A stretch of DNA of 64,000 nt from Streptomyces cavernicola (lineage in GTDB: Bacteria > Actinomycetota > Actinomycetes > Streptomycetales > Streptomycetaceae): NCBI RefSeq assembly GCF_029968035.1, contig NZ_JASCIQ010000015.1, positions 62,001-126,000 on the forward strand. The letters run 5' to 3'. Each line of letters starts with the position of its first letter. The first letter of the stretch is position 1. Positions 16,917-25,296 of this stretch are shown here, one piece after another. The notes beneath the pieces are model-generated. The model searched no databases. It was given only the letters and a program-made list of their open reading frames with translations, and had not been told where the DNA came from. Made by a program: the position numbers and the translations under genes.

Positions 16917-17449
16917 GCCTTGCTTCCTTCCTCTGCGGTTTCCGCCGGCTCCTCGACGAGTCGGGTGAGCCGGATGCGGTTGATCTTGCCCAGTTCGGTA
17001 CGGACGATCTCGCGCTCCTGCTCGGGCCCGTTCTCGATCCGGGTCCTGATCTGGTCGAGCATGAACTCGGCCGTGGCGCCGGTGGCGCAGATGAGGAAGA
17101 CGTGTCCGAACTTCTCCTGGTAGGCCAGGTTCAGTTCGAGCAGTTCGGCCTTGAGCTCCTCGGAGGCCCCGGCCATGCCCCGCTGTTCGCGGGCCGAGGT
17201 CGGGTCGCCCGGCTTCGGGCGGCCGATGGGCGGGTGCCCCGCCATGGCCTCCTCCAGGTCCGCGGTGTTCAGCTCGGCCATGGCGGCGTCGCTTGCGGCG
17301 AAGAGGAGGTCGGCCGTTGCGTAGGGCCGCTGGGCGAGCAGCTTGCTGCCCCAGGCCGAACTGCTGCACACCTCGTGGAGTTCTGCGGTGGCCGCAGCCT
17401 CCTCGAGAGTGTTGAACCGGGAGAGTCCCGGCGTGGTGCTCGAAGTCAC
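16913..17449 (-). CDS. uraD: OHCU decarboxylase
   Basis: Encodes 178 aa. The enzyme decarboxylates 2-oxo-4-hydroxy-4-carboxy-5-ureidoimidazoline to S-allantoin. The active-site segment GHPPIGRP with its catalytic His, SAREQ, and YQEKFGHVFLICATG are all present. It is the first gene of the urate operon: uraD, uraH and uricase overlap or abut, in reverse order of the reactions. The promoter and its palindromic site lie at 17487-17529. Confidence 0.95.
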   Translation of the reverse strand: MTSSTTPGLSRFNTLEEAAATAELHEVCSSSAWGSKLLAQRPYATADLLFAASDAAMAELNTADLEEAMAGHPPIGRPKPGDPTSAREQRGMAGASEELKAELLELNLAYQEKFGHVFLICATGATAEFMLDQIRTRIENGPEQEREIVRTELGKINRIRLTRLVEEPAETAEEGSKA

Positions 17450-17486
17450 GGGAAAGCCTCCGTGGCTGTGCTGGACGGGCTGCGAA

Positions 17487-17516
17487 TAGCTAAGACCCTC
17501 AACAACACCGCGTCAA
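17487..17516 (-). promoter_or_regulatory. Promoter of the urate operon
   Basis: On the minus strand -35 TTGACG (17516-17511) is followed after 17-18 nt by TTAGCT/TAGCTA (17493-17487) as -10. The ATG of uraD is about 38 nt further on. The -35 box forms the right end of the palindrome at 17511-17529. Confidence 0.6.
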
Positions 17517-17529
17517 CACTTTGTTGAAA
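17511..17529. promoter_or_regulatory. Palindromic operator over the -35 box of the urate operon
   Basis: The minus strand reads TTTCAACAAAGTGTTGACG, containing the perfect 6-3-6 palindrome TCAACA-N3-TGTTGA. The katA promoter has the same 19-mer with one change, in the same register with -35 TTGACG. A repressor bound here would block RNA polymerase. The bound protein is unknown; the HTH protein at 17609-17986 is a candidate. Confidence 0.7.
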
Positions 17530-17542
17530 TAACTTGAACAAA

Positions 17543-17576
17543 GAAGCCGCCGCCCGGGGCGTTGGGCGACGGCTTC
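17543..17576 (-). terminator. Terminator of the HTH-regulator operon
   Basis: GAAGCCGCCGCCC (17543-17555) and GGGCGACGGCTTC (17564-17576) form a 13-bp stem with one mismatch and an 8-nt loop. It sits about 30 nt past the stop of the regulator gene (minus strand). Confidence 0.7.
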
Positions 17577-17608
17577 TCCACTCCGCGTGACAACGCGGGG
17601 TACTACAA

Positions 17609-17986
17609 CTAGTCGGCTTTGGCGGCGTTTTCCCTGTTCAGGTAGTTGTAGACGGTGAACCGGGAGACCCCGAGCGCACCGGCCACGGTCTCCACCCCAT
17701 GCCGTACGGAGAACGCTCCGCGCCCTTCCAGTATCCGTACGACCTCCTGCTTCGCCTTGCGGTCGAGCTCGGAGAGGGGCCGGCCGTAACGGCGCTCCAG
17801 GGCGACGAGGATGTGGTCGAGGGAGTCGGCGAGCTGGGGCAGCCGCACGGCGAGGAGGTCCTCGCCCTCCCAGGCGAGCACGACGTCGTCGGCGCCGGCC
17901 TCGTCGGGTCTGAGCAGCTCTCCGCCCATGGCGTCTACCAGCGGCTTGACCGCGGTGACGAACGGGTGGTCTCGGGGCTCGGTCAC
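17609..17986 (-). CDS. Small HTH transcriptional regulator (YheO/DauR-like HTH)
   Basis: Encodes 125 aa. The C-terminal third, VETVAGALGVSRFTVYNYLN, is a clear helix-turn-helix like that of YheO-type regulators. Residues about 1-90 have no obvious sensor motif but include VLAWEGEDLLAVRLPQ, resembling a small ligand-binding or dimerising fold. The GTG start at 17986 shares GTGA with the gene upstream. It is transcribed with the urate genes but from its own unit ending in a terminator, and sits next to their promoter, so it is the best local candidate for the regulator of purine breakdown (inference). Confidence 0.7.
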   Translation of the reverse strand: MTEPRDHPFVTAVKPLVDAMGGELLRPDEAGADDVVLAWEGEDLLAVRLPQLADSLDHILVALERRYGRPLSELDRKAKQEVVRILEGRGAFSVRHGVETVAGALGVSRFTVYNYLNRENAAKAD

Positions 17987-18234
17987 CGCTCGTCCTCCCC
18001 GATCACGTTGACCTGCAGCGAGACGCGGGTGGCGCCGGCCGCGAGGGACTTGCGCAGCAGCGCGTCCACCGCGGTCAGGACCTCGTCGGCGGCGCCCTCG
18101 GCGGTGTTGCCGAAGGGGCCCACGTCGACGGCGTCGAGCTCGGCCGCCTGGATGACGTCCCTGGCCACCACCGCGTGGGCCGGGGCCTCGTCGAGGTCGA
18201 AGGGCTCGGTCGTGAACTCCACTCTCAATCGCAC
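17983..18234 (-). CDS. MTH1187/YkoF-like small protein (possible thiamine or HMP binder)
   Basis: Encodes 83 aa, the usual size of the MTH1187 (DUF77) family. The shared pattern is RLRVEFTTEPFDL, VGPFGNTAEGAADEVLTAVD, then GATRVSLQVNVIGED. Relatives form ferredoxin-like dimers that bind thiamine or related molecules. It overlaps the HTH regulator by 4 bp, so the two are translated together; it could sense a ligand or serve an unrelated role. The family call is from pattern only. Confidence 0.55.
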   Translation of the reverse strand: MRLRVEFTTEPFDLDEAPAHAVVARDVIQAAELDAVDVGPFGNTAEGAADEVLTAVDALLRKSLAAGATRVSLQVNVIGEDER

Positions 18235-18361
18235 CCCGTCAACCTACTGCGCCCCATCCGATTTGCGGCAGTCCCCCTCCCCAACTCCAATACCGGGCGG
18301 TAATCTCGCGTACCCGCCGATCAGCGAGACGAGACCCGGCCGGCGAGCACGGAGGAAGCCT

Positions 18362-19738
18362 GTGGCGACGGAGAGCAATCCTGGGCACCAGGCGGGCCCT
18401 GACGGGCCGGGTCGGTCAGCCGGGGCGGGGCGCGTGGATGGGGCGGGCCGGGCAGACGGTGCGGGCGAGGCGAACCTGGCGAACCGCCCGAACCGATCGA
18501 GTCGGGCGGACCGGCTGGGCCGGGCGGGTCAGGCGGGCCCGGCAGACCAGGCGGGGCCCACGGGGCCGGCGAGTCCGGAAGGCCCGGCAGGACCCGCGGG
18601 GCCGGAGGGCCGGGTGGGGCCGGAGGGCCGGGTGGGGCCGGGTGGCCGGACGGGGCCGGGTGGTCGGACGGGGCCGGGTGGTCGGACGGGGCCGGGTGGT
18701 CGGACGGGGCCGGGTGGGTCGGTGGATGTGGAGCGGTGGCTTCGGGTGTGGAGTCATCGGGAGCAGCTGCTCAGGGTGGCCCGACGCAGGTCCCTCAGTG
18801 CCGAGGACGCCGAGGACGCCGTGCACGAGGCGATGGTCCGCGCCGCCGAGCACCCGCACCTGGACGAGGACCGCCTGGGCGCCTGGCTGACGACAGTGAC
18901 GATCCGGCTGTGCGTGGACCGGTATCGGCAGGTCAGCCGCGAAGCGGAGGTACGCAGCAGCCCCCGCCTGACGACGCCGGGCCCGGTGCCCGTGGACGAG
19001 TCGGTGTGCGACCGGGCCGAGGCCCGCTGGCTGGCCGCGCGGAGCGGGGACCTGCCCGCGCGGCAGGCCGAGGCGATCTGGCTCAAGTCTGAGGATCTGG
19101 ACGTCGCGCAGGTCGCCAAGAAGATGGGCCTGAGCTACCGGACCGTCGAGTCGCTCCTGGCCAGGGCCCGCCGCACGCTCCGCAGCGCGCTCGCCGCGAC
19201 GCTCGGCCTGCTGCTCTGGCTGCTCGGCCGTGGGCGGCCGGCCACGGGCGGGAAGGTGCAGGCGGCTGCGGTCGCGGCGACGGCGGTGACGCTGGCCGTC
19301 GCCGGGTTCGTACTGCCGCACGTGTCCGGCGGGCCGCCGCCCGCCGCCCCGCAGCCGGGCGGTACGGCGGAATCCGGTGCGGTTGCGGAGGGGCCGGGGG
19401 CGGGGCGGGAGCGTTCCGCGGGCTCAGGGGGGCGGTCGTCCGCCCCGCCGGGTGGTCCCGGGCCGGCGTCGGCCCGGGGGCCGCTGCCGTTGGTGTCGGC
19501 GTTGCCGGCGGTGGATCTTCCTGAGGTTGCTCTGGCGGAGCTGGAGCGGTTGCCGGGGCGTGGCCTGCCCAGGTTGCCGGTGGGCACGCCGTCTGTTCCG
19601 GTTCCGTCTGTTCCGGTGCCGGCTCCTTCGGTTCCGGCCGTCCCGTCGCCCTCCGGCTCGGTGCCGACGGCGCCCGTGCCGTCCGACCCGTCGGTTGAAC
19701 TCGACCTGCCCGAGGTCGAGTTGACACCCAGCCCGTAG
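18362..19738 (+). CDS. ECF-like sigma factor with collagen-like N-terminus and membrane segment
   Basis: Encodes 458 aa from the GTG at 18362 (GGAGG about 7 nt upstream). Residues about 55-119 are Gly-x-y collagen-like repeats (GPTGPASPEGPAGPAGPEG, then four GPGGRT units). Residues 120-205 form sigma region 2 (VERWLRVWSHREQLLRVARR, AEDAEDAVHEAMVRA, WLTTVTIRLCVDRYR). Residues 230-278 form region 4 (LDVAQVAKKMGLSYRTVESL). A hydrophobic segment at about 303-321 precedes a Pro/Ser/Val-rich tail. A membrane-linked sigma factor able to sense surface state is implied. A GTG at 18722 would omit the collagen part. The gene precedes the mce operon but is 0.7 kb away. Confidence 0.75.
   Translation: MATESNPGHQAGPDGPGRSAGAGRVDGAGRADGAGEANLANRPNRSSRADRLGRAGQAGPADQAGPTGPASPEGPAGPAGPEGRVGPEGRVGPGGRTGPGGRTGPGGRTGPGGRTGPGGSVDVERWLRVWSHREQLLRVARRRSLSAEDAEDAVHEAMVRAAEHPHLDEDRLGAWLTTVTIRLCVDRYRQVSREAEVRSSPRLTTPGPVPVDESVCDRAEARWLAARSGDLPARQAEAIWLKSEDLDVAQVAKKMGLSYRTVESLLARARRTLRSALAATLGLLLWLLGRGRPATGGKVQAAAVAATAVTLAVAGFVLPHVSGGPPPAAPQPGGTAESGAVAEGPGAGRERSAGSGGRSSAPPGGPGPASARGPLPLVSALPAVDLPEVALAELERLPGRGLPRLPVGTPSVPVPSVPVPAPSVPAVPSPSGSVPTAPVPSDPSVELDLPEVELTPSP
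18637..18716 (+). repeat. 18-bp tandem repeats encoding GPGGRT units
   Basis: CCGGGTGGTCGGACGGGG is repeated three times, after one variant copy with GGCC in place of GGTC, in frame within the sigma-factor gene. Copy number probably varies between strains by slippage, changing the length of the collagen-like region without shifting frame. Confidence 0.8.
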
Positions 19739-19761
19739 CGCGGCGCCGCCGCCCCCATCGC

Positions 19762-20345
19762 CCTCCGGGCTCGTCCTCAAACGCCGGACGGGCTTCCTTT
19801 GCGCCCCTCCCCACCCCTTCCCGAAAGACTGCCGTCGGCACGGGGGCCAGCCCCCGGACCCCCGCTCCTCAAACGCCGGAGGGGCTGAATTTGGTGGGTG
19901 GGGCTGAGCCCGAGTGGCTGGACTTGGCGGGGTGGGGCGGGGTGGGGCTGGGGTGGGTGCCCCGACAGGGGCGCGGGGAACTGCGCGACCAGCCACGACG
20001 AAGCGGCAGCCAAACGACAGCCGGGGTCCGGGGCGGGGCCCCGAAGCGGGGGCTGGGGCGCAGCCCCGACAGGGGCGCGGGGAACCGCGCGACCAGCCAC
20101 AACGAAGCAGGCAGCCAAACGACAACCGGGGCACTGGGCACGGGGCGAAGCCCCGAAACGGGGTCCTGGGGCGAAGCCCGGAGCGAGGGCCCTGGGGCAA
20201 CAACCCCGAAACGCGGTCCAGGGGCGGCAGCCCCTGGCGGAGGTCCCCGGGGCCCCCGGAGCCGGTCGCAGGCCGCGCGGCGGCAGCCGCAAATCAGGTA
20301 CAGCCGGGAAGTGGCGGCGTGGGGAAAGAAAAAACTTCCGATCCC
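19762..20345. repeat. Mosaic intergenic repeat block 2
   Basis: The 676-nt gap between the sigma gene (stop 19738) and the mce ATPase (start 20415) holds no credible gene. It starts with CTCGTCCTCAAACGCCGGAC, the CTTCCCGAAAGACTGCCG arm and a second TCAAACGCCGGA module (19762-19890). These are nearly identical over about 125 bp to 39716-39845. Two copies of GGGGCGCGGGGAACTGCGCG (near 19971 and 20069) and several GGGGCGAAGCCCC hairpins follow. Confidence 0.8.
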
Positions 20346-20414
20346 CGCGACGGACCCCGCCCCCCTCCCCGTAGAGCAGATGAAAGCCCCGCTCACGGCC
20401 GAAGGGTGACCCGG

Positions 20415-21350
20415 ATGGGAGTCGAGATCTGCGTGGAAGGACTGACCAAGTCCTTCGGCGACCAGGTCATCTGGCAGAACGTCTCACTGACCCTGCCCGC
20501 CGGCGAGGTCTCCGTGCTCCTCGGCCCCTCCGGCACCGGCAAGTCCGTTTTCCTGAAGTCCCTCGTGGGCCTGCTCAAACCGGAGCAGGGCTCGATCCGG
20601 ATCGCCGGCACGGACATCACGAAACTCCGCGAGCACGACCTGTACGAGGTGCGGAAATCCTTCGGCGTGCTGTTCCAGGACGGCGCCCTCTTCGGCTCGA
20701 TGAACCTGTACGACAACATCGCCTTCCCTTTGCGTGAGCACACCCGTAAGTCGGAGAGCGAGATCAGGCGGGTCGTGCTGGAAAAGATGGAGATGGTGGG
20801 CCTCATCGGGGCCGAGGAGAAGCTGCCCGGCGAGATATCGGGTGGCATGCGCAAACGGGCCGGGCTCGCCCGCGCCCTGGTCCTCGACCCGGAGATCATC
20901 CTCTTCGACGAGCCGGACTCCGGCCTCGACCCGGTCCGCGTCGCCTACCTGAACCAGCTGATCGTCGACCTCAACGCCCAGATCGACGCGACCTTCCTGA
21001 TCGTCACGCACGACATCGCCTCCGCCCGCCAGGTCCCGGACAACATCGGGCTGCTCTTCCGCCGCGAGCTCGTCATGTTCGGGCCCCGCGAGAAGCTGCT
21101 GACCAGCCGGGAGCCCGTCGTACGGCAGTTTCTGAACGGGCGGATGCAGGGGCCGATCGGGATGGCCGAGGAGAAGGACGCCGCCACGATGGCGCGCGAG
21201 GCCGTGCACTTCGGGAACGCCCTGCAGAAGGAGCAGCCGAGCCCTCTCGACATGACCCCGCGACTGCTGCCCGGCCCCGGCATCGACCGCCCGCCCCGCT
21301 GGCAGGCGATCGCCGAGAGCGAGGCCCGACGGGAGGGGACCCGCTCATGA
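20415..21350 (+). CDS. Mce lipid-import ABC ATPase (Mkl/MlaF type)
   Basis: Encodes 311 aa. Walker A is GPSGTGKS (about residue 40), Q-loop FGVLFQDGALFGSMNLYDN, signature ISGGMRKRAGLARAL and Walker B EIILFDEPDSGLDP. The GMRKR signature and the ALFGSM Q-loop mark the Mkl/MlaF group that drives MCE importers. A C-terminal extension (about 250-311) is typical of actinobacterial Mkl. The ATG at 20415 has GAAGGG upstream; a GTG at 20406 is possible. It overlaps the first permease by ATGA and starts an 11-gene operon. Confidence 0.95.
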   Translation: MGVEICVEGLTKSFGDQVIWQNVSLTLPAGEVSVLLGPSGTGKSVFLKSLVGLLKPEQGSIRIAGTDITKLREHDLYEVRKSFGVLFQDGALFGSMNLYDNIAFPLREHTRKSESEIRRVVLEKMEMVGLIGAEEKLPGEISGGMRKRAGLARALVLDPEIILFDEPDSGLDPVRVAYLNQLIVDLNAQIDATFLIVTHDIASARQVPDNIGLLFRRELVMFGPREKLLTSREPVVRQFLNGRMQGPIGMAEEKDAATMAREAVHFGNALQKEQPSPLDMTPRLLPGPGIDRPPRWQAIAESEARREGTRS

Positions 21351-22129
21351 AGCACACGAAGCTCATGAAGCCCGTCAACGGTCTCCGCCACTCCGGCGAC
21401 CTCTTCGCGATGAGCCTCGACGTGCTGCGCACCATCCCCCGACGTCCCTTCCAGGTACGGGAGTTCGTCCAGCAGGCCTGGTTCGTCGCGAGCGTCACGA
21501 TCCTGCCGACGGCGCTCGTCTCCATCCCGTTCGGCGCGGTGATCGCGCTGCAGATCGGCGGTCTGACACGGCAGTTGGGCGCGCAGTCGTTCTCCGGTGC
21601 GGCGTCCGTGCTCGCCGTGCTGCGCGAGGCCTCGCCGATCGTGACGGCGCTGCTGATCGCGGGCGCGGGCGGCACCGCGATCTGCGCGGACCTCGGGGCG
21701 CGGAAGATCCGGGACGAGATCGACGCCATGCAGGTGCTCGGCATCGACCCGATCCACCGCCTGGTCGTGCCGCGTGTACTCGCGTCGATGGTGGTGGCGG
21801 TGCTGCTCAACGGCCTGGTCTCGGTGGTCGGGGTGGCCGGCGGCTACTTCTTCAACGTGGTGCTGCAGAACGGCACTCCGGGCGCCTACCTGGCCTCGTT
21901 CACGACGCTCGCCCAGCTGTCCGACCTGTGGGCGGCCGAGGTGAAGGCGCTGGTGTTCGGGGCGATCGCCGCGCTCGTCGCCTCGTACAAGGGGCTTACC
22001 GCGAAGGGCGGGCCCAAGGGCGTCGGGGACGCCGTGAACCAGTCCGTGGTGATCACGTTCATGTTGCTGTTCGTGACGAACTTCGTACTGACCGCCGTGT
22101 ACTTCCAGATCGTTCCGCAGAGAGGGTAG
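21347..22129 (+). CDS. Mce permease YrbE-A (MlaE family)
   Basis: Encodes 260 aa with five or six membrane helices. MlaE-family marks are present: the amphipathic N-terminal interface helix, REASPIVTALLIAGAGGTAICADLGARKI and the coupling segment EIDAMQVLGIDPIHRLVVPR. It forms the inner-membrane channel with the second permease, powered by the ATPase encoded just upstream. The start overlaps the ATPase stop (ATGA), and the next gene begins 3 nt after its stop. Confidence 0.95.
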   Translation: MKHTKLMKPVNGLRHSGDLFAMSLDVLRTIPRRPFQVREFVQQAWFVASVTILPTALVSIPFGAVIALQIGGLTRQLGAQSFSGAASVLAVLREASPIVTALLIAGAGGTAICADLGARKIRDEIDAMQVLGIDPIHRLVVPRVLASMVVAVLLNGLVSVVGVAGGYFFNVVLQNGTPGAYLASFTTLAQLSDLWAAEVKALVFGAIAALVASYKGLTAKGGPKGVGDAVNQSVVITFMLLFVTNFVLTAVYFQIVPQRG

Positions 22130-22132
22130 GCA

Positions 22133-22948
22133 ATGCGGCTCCTCGACCGACCGCTGCGCTCCCTGGAGGAGCTCGGCCGCCAACTCGCCTTCTACGGCCG
22201 CTCGTTGGCGTGGACCGGCCGCACCCTGCGTCGGTACCGCAAGGAGATCCTGCGGCTGCTCGCCGAGGTCAGCTTCGGGCGCGGCGCGCTCGCGGTGATC
22301 GGCGGGACCGTCGGCGTGATCGCGTTCCTGTCGTTCTTCACCGGCACCGAGGTCGGCCTGCAGGGCTATGCGGCGCTCAACCAGCTCGGCACGTCCAACT
22401 TCGTGGCGTTCCTGTCCGCGTACTTCAACACCCGCGAGATCGCACCCCTGGTGGCGGGGCTCGCGCTGTCCGCGACCGTGGGCGCCGGGTTCACCGCGCA
22501 GCTCGGGGCGATGCGGATCAGCGAGGAGACCGACGCGCTCGAAGTGATGGGCGTGCCCTCGCTGCCGTTCCTGGTGACGACGCGGATGATCGCCGGTTTC
22601 CTGGCGGTGATCCCGCTGTACGTGATCGGCCTGCTGTCCTCGTACTTCGCCGCCCGGACCATCACCACCGGCTACTACGGCCAGTCGACGGGCACGTACG
22701 ACCACTACTTCCAGCAGTATCTGCCGCCCGTCGACGTGCTCTGGTCCTTCGGCAAGGTGATCGTCTTCGCCGTCGTGATCATCCTGGTGCACTGCTACTA
22801 CGGCTACTACGCGAGCGGCGGGCCCGCCGGGGTGGGCGTCGCGGTCGGCCGGGCGGTGCGCACCTCGATCGTCGCGATCAACATCCTGGACTTCTTCCTC
22901 AGCCTCGCGATCTGGGGCGCCGTCACGACCGTGCGAATAGCGGGGTAG
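22133..22948 (+). CDS. Mce permease YrbE-B (MlaE family)
   Basis: Encodes 271 aa, paralogous to the preceding permease. It carries NTREIAPLVAGLALSATVGA, GFTAQLGAMRISEETDALEV and the matching MGVPSLPFLVTTR coupling segment. A longer basic N-terminal helix (RPLRSLEELGRQLAFYGRS) probably lies along the inner membrane face. Two unlike YrbE proteins per system are the rule in actinobacteria, in contrast to a single MlaE in Gram-negatives. Confidence 0.95.
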   Translation: MRLLDRPLRSLEELGRQLAFYGRSLAWTGRTLRRYRKEILRLLAEVSFGRGALAVIGGTVGVIAFLSFFTGTEVGLQGYAALNQLGTSNFVAFLSAYFNTREIAPLVAGLALSATVGAGFTAQLGAMRISEETDALEVMGVPSLPFLVTTRMIAGFLAVIPLYVIGLLSSYFAARTITTGYYGQSTGTYDHYFQQYLPPVDVLWSFGKVIVFAVVIILVHCYYGYYASGGPAGVGVAVGRAVRTSIVAINILDFFLSLAIWGAVTTVRIAG

Positions 22949-22954
22949 CCGCCC

Positions 22955-24232
22955 ATGACGCCCATGAGAACTGCGATGCCTGCCCTGTCCCGTACCGCCC
23001 GACTGCGGCTGTACGGCGTGGTGTTCCTCGCCGTGATCGGCCTGCTGCTCGGGCTCTCGGTGGCCGCGTACCAGCAGGTGTTCACGCCGGTCGTACGGAT
23101 CACTCTGCAGGCCGACGCGCTCGGCAACCAGCTGGAGCCGCGCGCCGACGTCAAGCTGCGCGGGCTGCTCGTCGGCGAGGTGCGCGAGGTGAGCGCCGAC
23201 GGCGAGAAGGCCACGCTCGGCCTCGCGCTCAAGCCGGAGCACGTCGACCGGATCCCGGCGGACGTGCACGCGCGGCTGCTGCCCAAGACGCTGTTCGGCG
23301 AGAAGTACGTGGAGCTGGTCGCCCCACGTACCCCCAAGGGGCGGGCCATCCGCGCGGGCGACGTGATCACGCAGGACCGCACCACCGTCGGCATCGAACT
23401 GCAGCAACTCCTCGACGATCTGCTGCCGTTGCTGCGTACGGTGCGGCCCGGCGAGCTGAACGCCACCCTCAATGCGTTCGCGACCGCGCTCGACGGGCGC
23501 GGCGAGCGGATCGGCGACAACCTGGCGCGCGTCGAGCGCTATCTGCGCCGCCTCAACCCGCATCTGCCGTCCCTGCGGGAGGACATCGCGCGGTTCGCGG
23601 ACGTGGCCGAGGTGTACGCGGACGCGGCCCCCGACCTGCTGCGCATCCTGGAGAACTCGATGACGACCAGCCGCACGATCGTGGAGAAGCAGGACCAGCT
23701 CGCGGCCGCGCTCACCGGCACGGCCCGCGCGGCCGGCACGGGCGAGGAGTTCCTCGACACGAACGGCGACCGCCTGATCGCCCTCGGCCGGGTGTCCCGC
23801 CCGACGCTCGCCCTCTTCGACCGCTACGCGCCGCAGTACCCGTGCCTGCTTGAGGGCCTGGTGCGGCAGGACAAGGCGTCCGACCCGACCTACCGAGGCG
23901 GCAAGATGCACATCACCCTGGAGTTCGTCCACCCGCAGGACGCGTACGAGCCGGGCGACGAACCGCAGTACGGGGAGCGGTCGGGGCCCAACTGCCGGGG
24001 CCTGCCGCACCCCCGCGTCCCGGCGCCGCACGACGACCTGAAGGACGGCACGGAGGGCAGCGGTACGGGTACGCGCCCCACGGAGCCCGCCGTGTCCGGC
24101 ACCGAGTCCGAGCAGCGGGCGGTGGGCTCGCTCCTCGCGCCGGTCCTGGGGACGTCCCCGGACCGGGTGCCGGCGGTGGCGACGCTGTTGTTCGGGCCGC
24201 TGGCGCGCGGGACGGCGGTGAGCGTCGCATGA
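22955..24232 (+). CDS. MCE-family lipid-binding protein A
   Basis: Encodes 425 aa. One N-terminal membrane helix (about 18-40) is followed by the MCE/MlaD beta-barrel domain (about 44-118, with LGNQLEPRADVKLRGLLVGE and LLPKTLFGEKYVEL). Then come long helices (about 130-280) that build the periplasm-spanning tunnel, and a polar Gly/Thr-rich tail. With the other five MCE proteins it should form a hetero-hexamer carrying lipids to the permeases. The substrate lipid is unknown. Confidence 0.9.
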   Translation: MTPMRTAMPALSRTARLRLYGVVFLAVIGLLLGLSVAAYQQVFTPVVRITLQADALGNQLEPRADVKLRGLLVGEVREVSADGEKATLGLALKPEHVDRIPADVHARLLPKTLFGEKYVELVAPRTPKGRAIRAGDVITQDRTTVGIELQQLLDDLLPLLRTVRPGELNATLNAFATALDGRGERIGDNLARVERYLRRLNPHLPSLREDIARFADVAEVYADAAPDLLRILENSMTTSRTIVEKQDQLAAALTGTARAAGTGEEFLDTNGDRLIALGRVSRPTLALFDRYAPQYPCLLEGLVRQDKASDPTYRGGKMHITLEFVHPQDAYEPGDEPQYGERSGPNCRGLPHPRVPAPHDDLKDGTEGSGTGTRPTEPAVSGTESEQRAVGSLLAPVLGTSPDRVPAVATLLFGPLARGTAVSVA

Positions 24233-25296
24233 AGGTCGGGAAGGCCACCGAAGTCGCCGCGCCACTGGTGAAGTTCCTGCTGTTCGCGCTGGTCACCGTC
24301 GTCGCCACCGCACTGCTCGCGGCGACGATCGTGAACGTCGACTTCACTCCCGAGCACTCGTACCGCGCGGTGTTCAGCGATGTGACGAGCCTGGAGGAGG
24401 GCGACGACATCAGGGTCGCCGGAGTGCGGGTCGGCGAGGTCGAGGAGATCCGGATCAAGGACCGCACCAAGGCCGAGGTGTCCTTCACGGTCACCGAGGA
24501 GCGGCCGCTGTTCACCGGCACCCGTGCCGTGATCCGCTACCGCAGCCTCGTCGGGCAGCGCTACATCGCCCTGACCGAGGGCGCGGGCGGGACCACGCCG
24601 CTGCCGCCCGGCGCGGAGATACCGCTGTCCCGTACGCAGCCCGCGCTCGACCTGAACGCGCTGCTCGCCGGGTTCAAGCCGCTGTTCGCCGCGCTCAGCC
24701 CGAAGGACATGAACCAGCTGGCGACCGAGATCATCAAGACCCTGCAGGGCGAGGGCGGCACCGTCGACAGCCTGCTCGCCCACACCGCATCCCTGACCAG
24801 CACCCTCGCCGACCGCGACCGCCTGATCGGGTCCGTGATCGACAACCTCAACGAGGTGCTCACGACGCTCGACAAGCGCGGTACCCGATTCTCCGCGCTG
24901 CTCAAGCAGTTGCAGCGCCTGGTGTCCGGGCTCGCCGCCGACCGCAAGCCGATCGGCGAGTCCCTGGTGAGCATCGGCGACCTCACCGAGGCCACGTCGG
25001 GCCTGATCGGCGAGGCCCGGCCGCCGCTGCGGGACGACCTCGCCGAGCTGACCGATCTCACCGGCACGCTGAACGAGCACGAGAAGACCGTGGAGGGCGT
25101 CCTGAAGCGGCTGCCGAACAAACTCAACAAGCTGAGCGGCACGGCGAGTTACGGCTCCTGGTTCAACTTCTACCTCTGCGACTTCGACGGCCGGATCGTG
25201 CTGCCGACCGGCGACGGCAAGGCCGGGAAGACCGCCGAGGCCGGGAAGGTCCTCACGCCCGAACTGCACGTGGCCCGAGCGAGGTGCGGCGCATGA
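24229..25296 (+). CDS. MCE-family lipid-binding protein B
   Basis: Encodes 355 aa. The membrane helix is at about 13-35 and the MCE domain at about 40-115 (FSDVTSLEEGDDIRVAGVRV, IRYRSLVGQRYIAL). A helical region follows, with the C-terminal motif ASYGSWFNFYLCDFDGRIVL seen in MceB-type proteins. It starts within the stop of the previous gene (ATGA). This compact form lacks the long tails of subunits E and F. Confidence 0.92.
   Translation: MKVGKATEVAAPLVKFLLFALVTVVATALLAATIVNVDFTPEHSYRAVFSDVTSLEEGDDIRVAGVRVGEVEEIRIKDRTKAEVSFTVTEERPLFTGTRAVIRYRSLVGQRYIALTEGAGGTTPLPPGAEIPLSRTQPALDLNALLAGFKPLFAALSPKDMNQLATEIIKTLQGEGGTVDSLLAHTASLTSTLADRDRLIGSVIDNLNEVLTTLDKRGTRFSALLKQLQRLVSGLAADRKPIGESLVSIGDLTEATSGLIGEARPPLRDDLAELTDLTGTLNEHEKTVEGVLKRLPNKLNKLSGTASYGSWFNFYLCDFDGRIVLPTGDGKAGKTAEAGKVLTPELHVARARCGA

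Noticed and set aside
20945-24265. A 1106-codon open frame on the minus strand across the mce genes
   Set aside because: It is antisense to four well-supported, overlapping mce genes, is Arg/His/Gly-rich without any domain, and arises from the high GC content.
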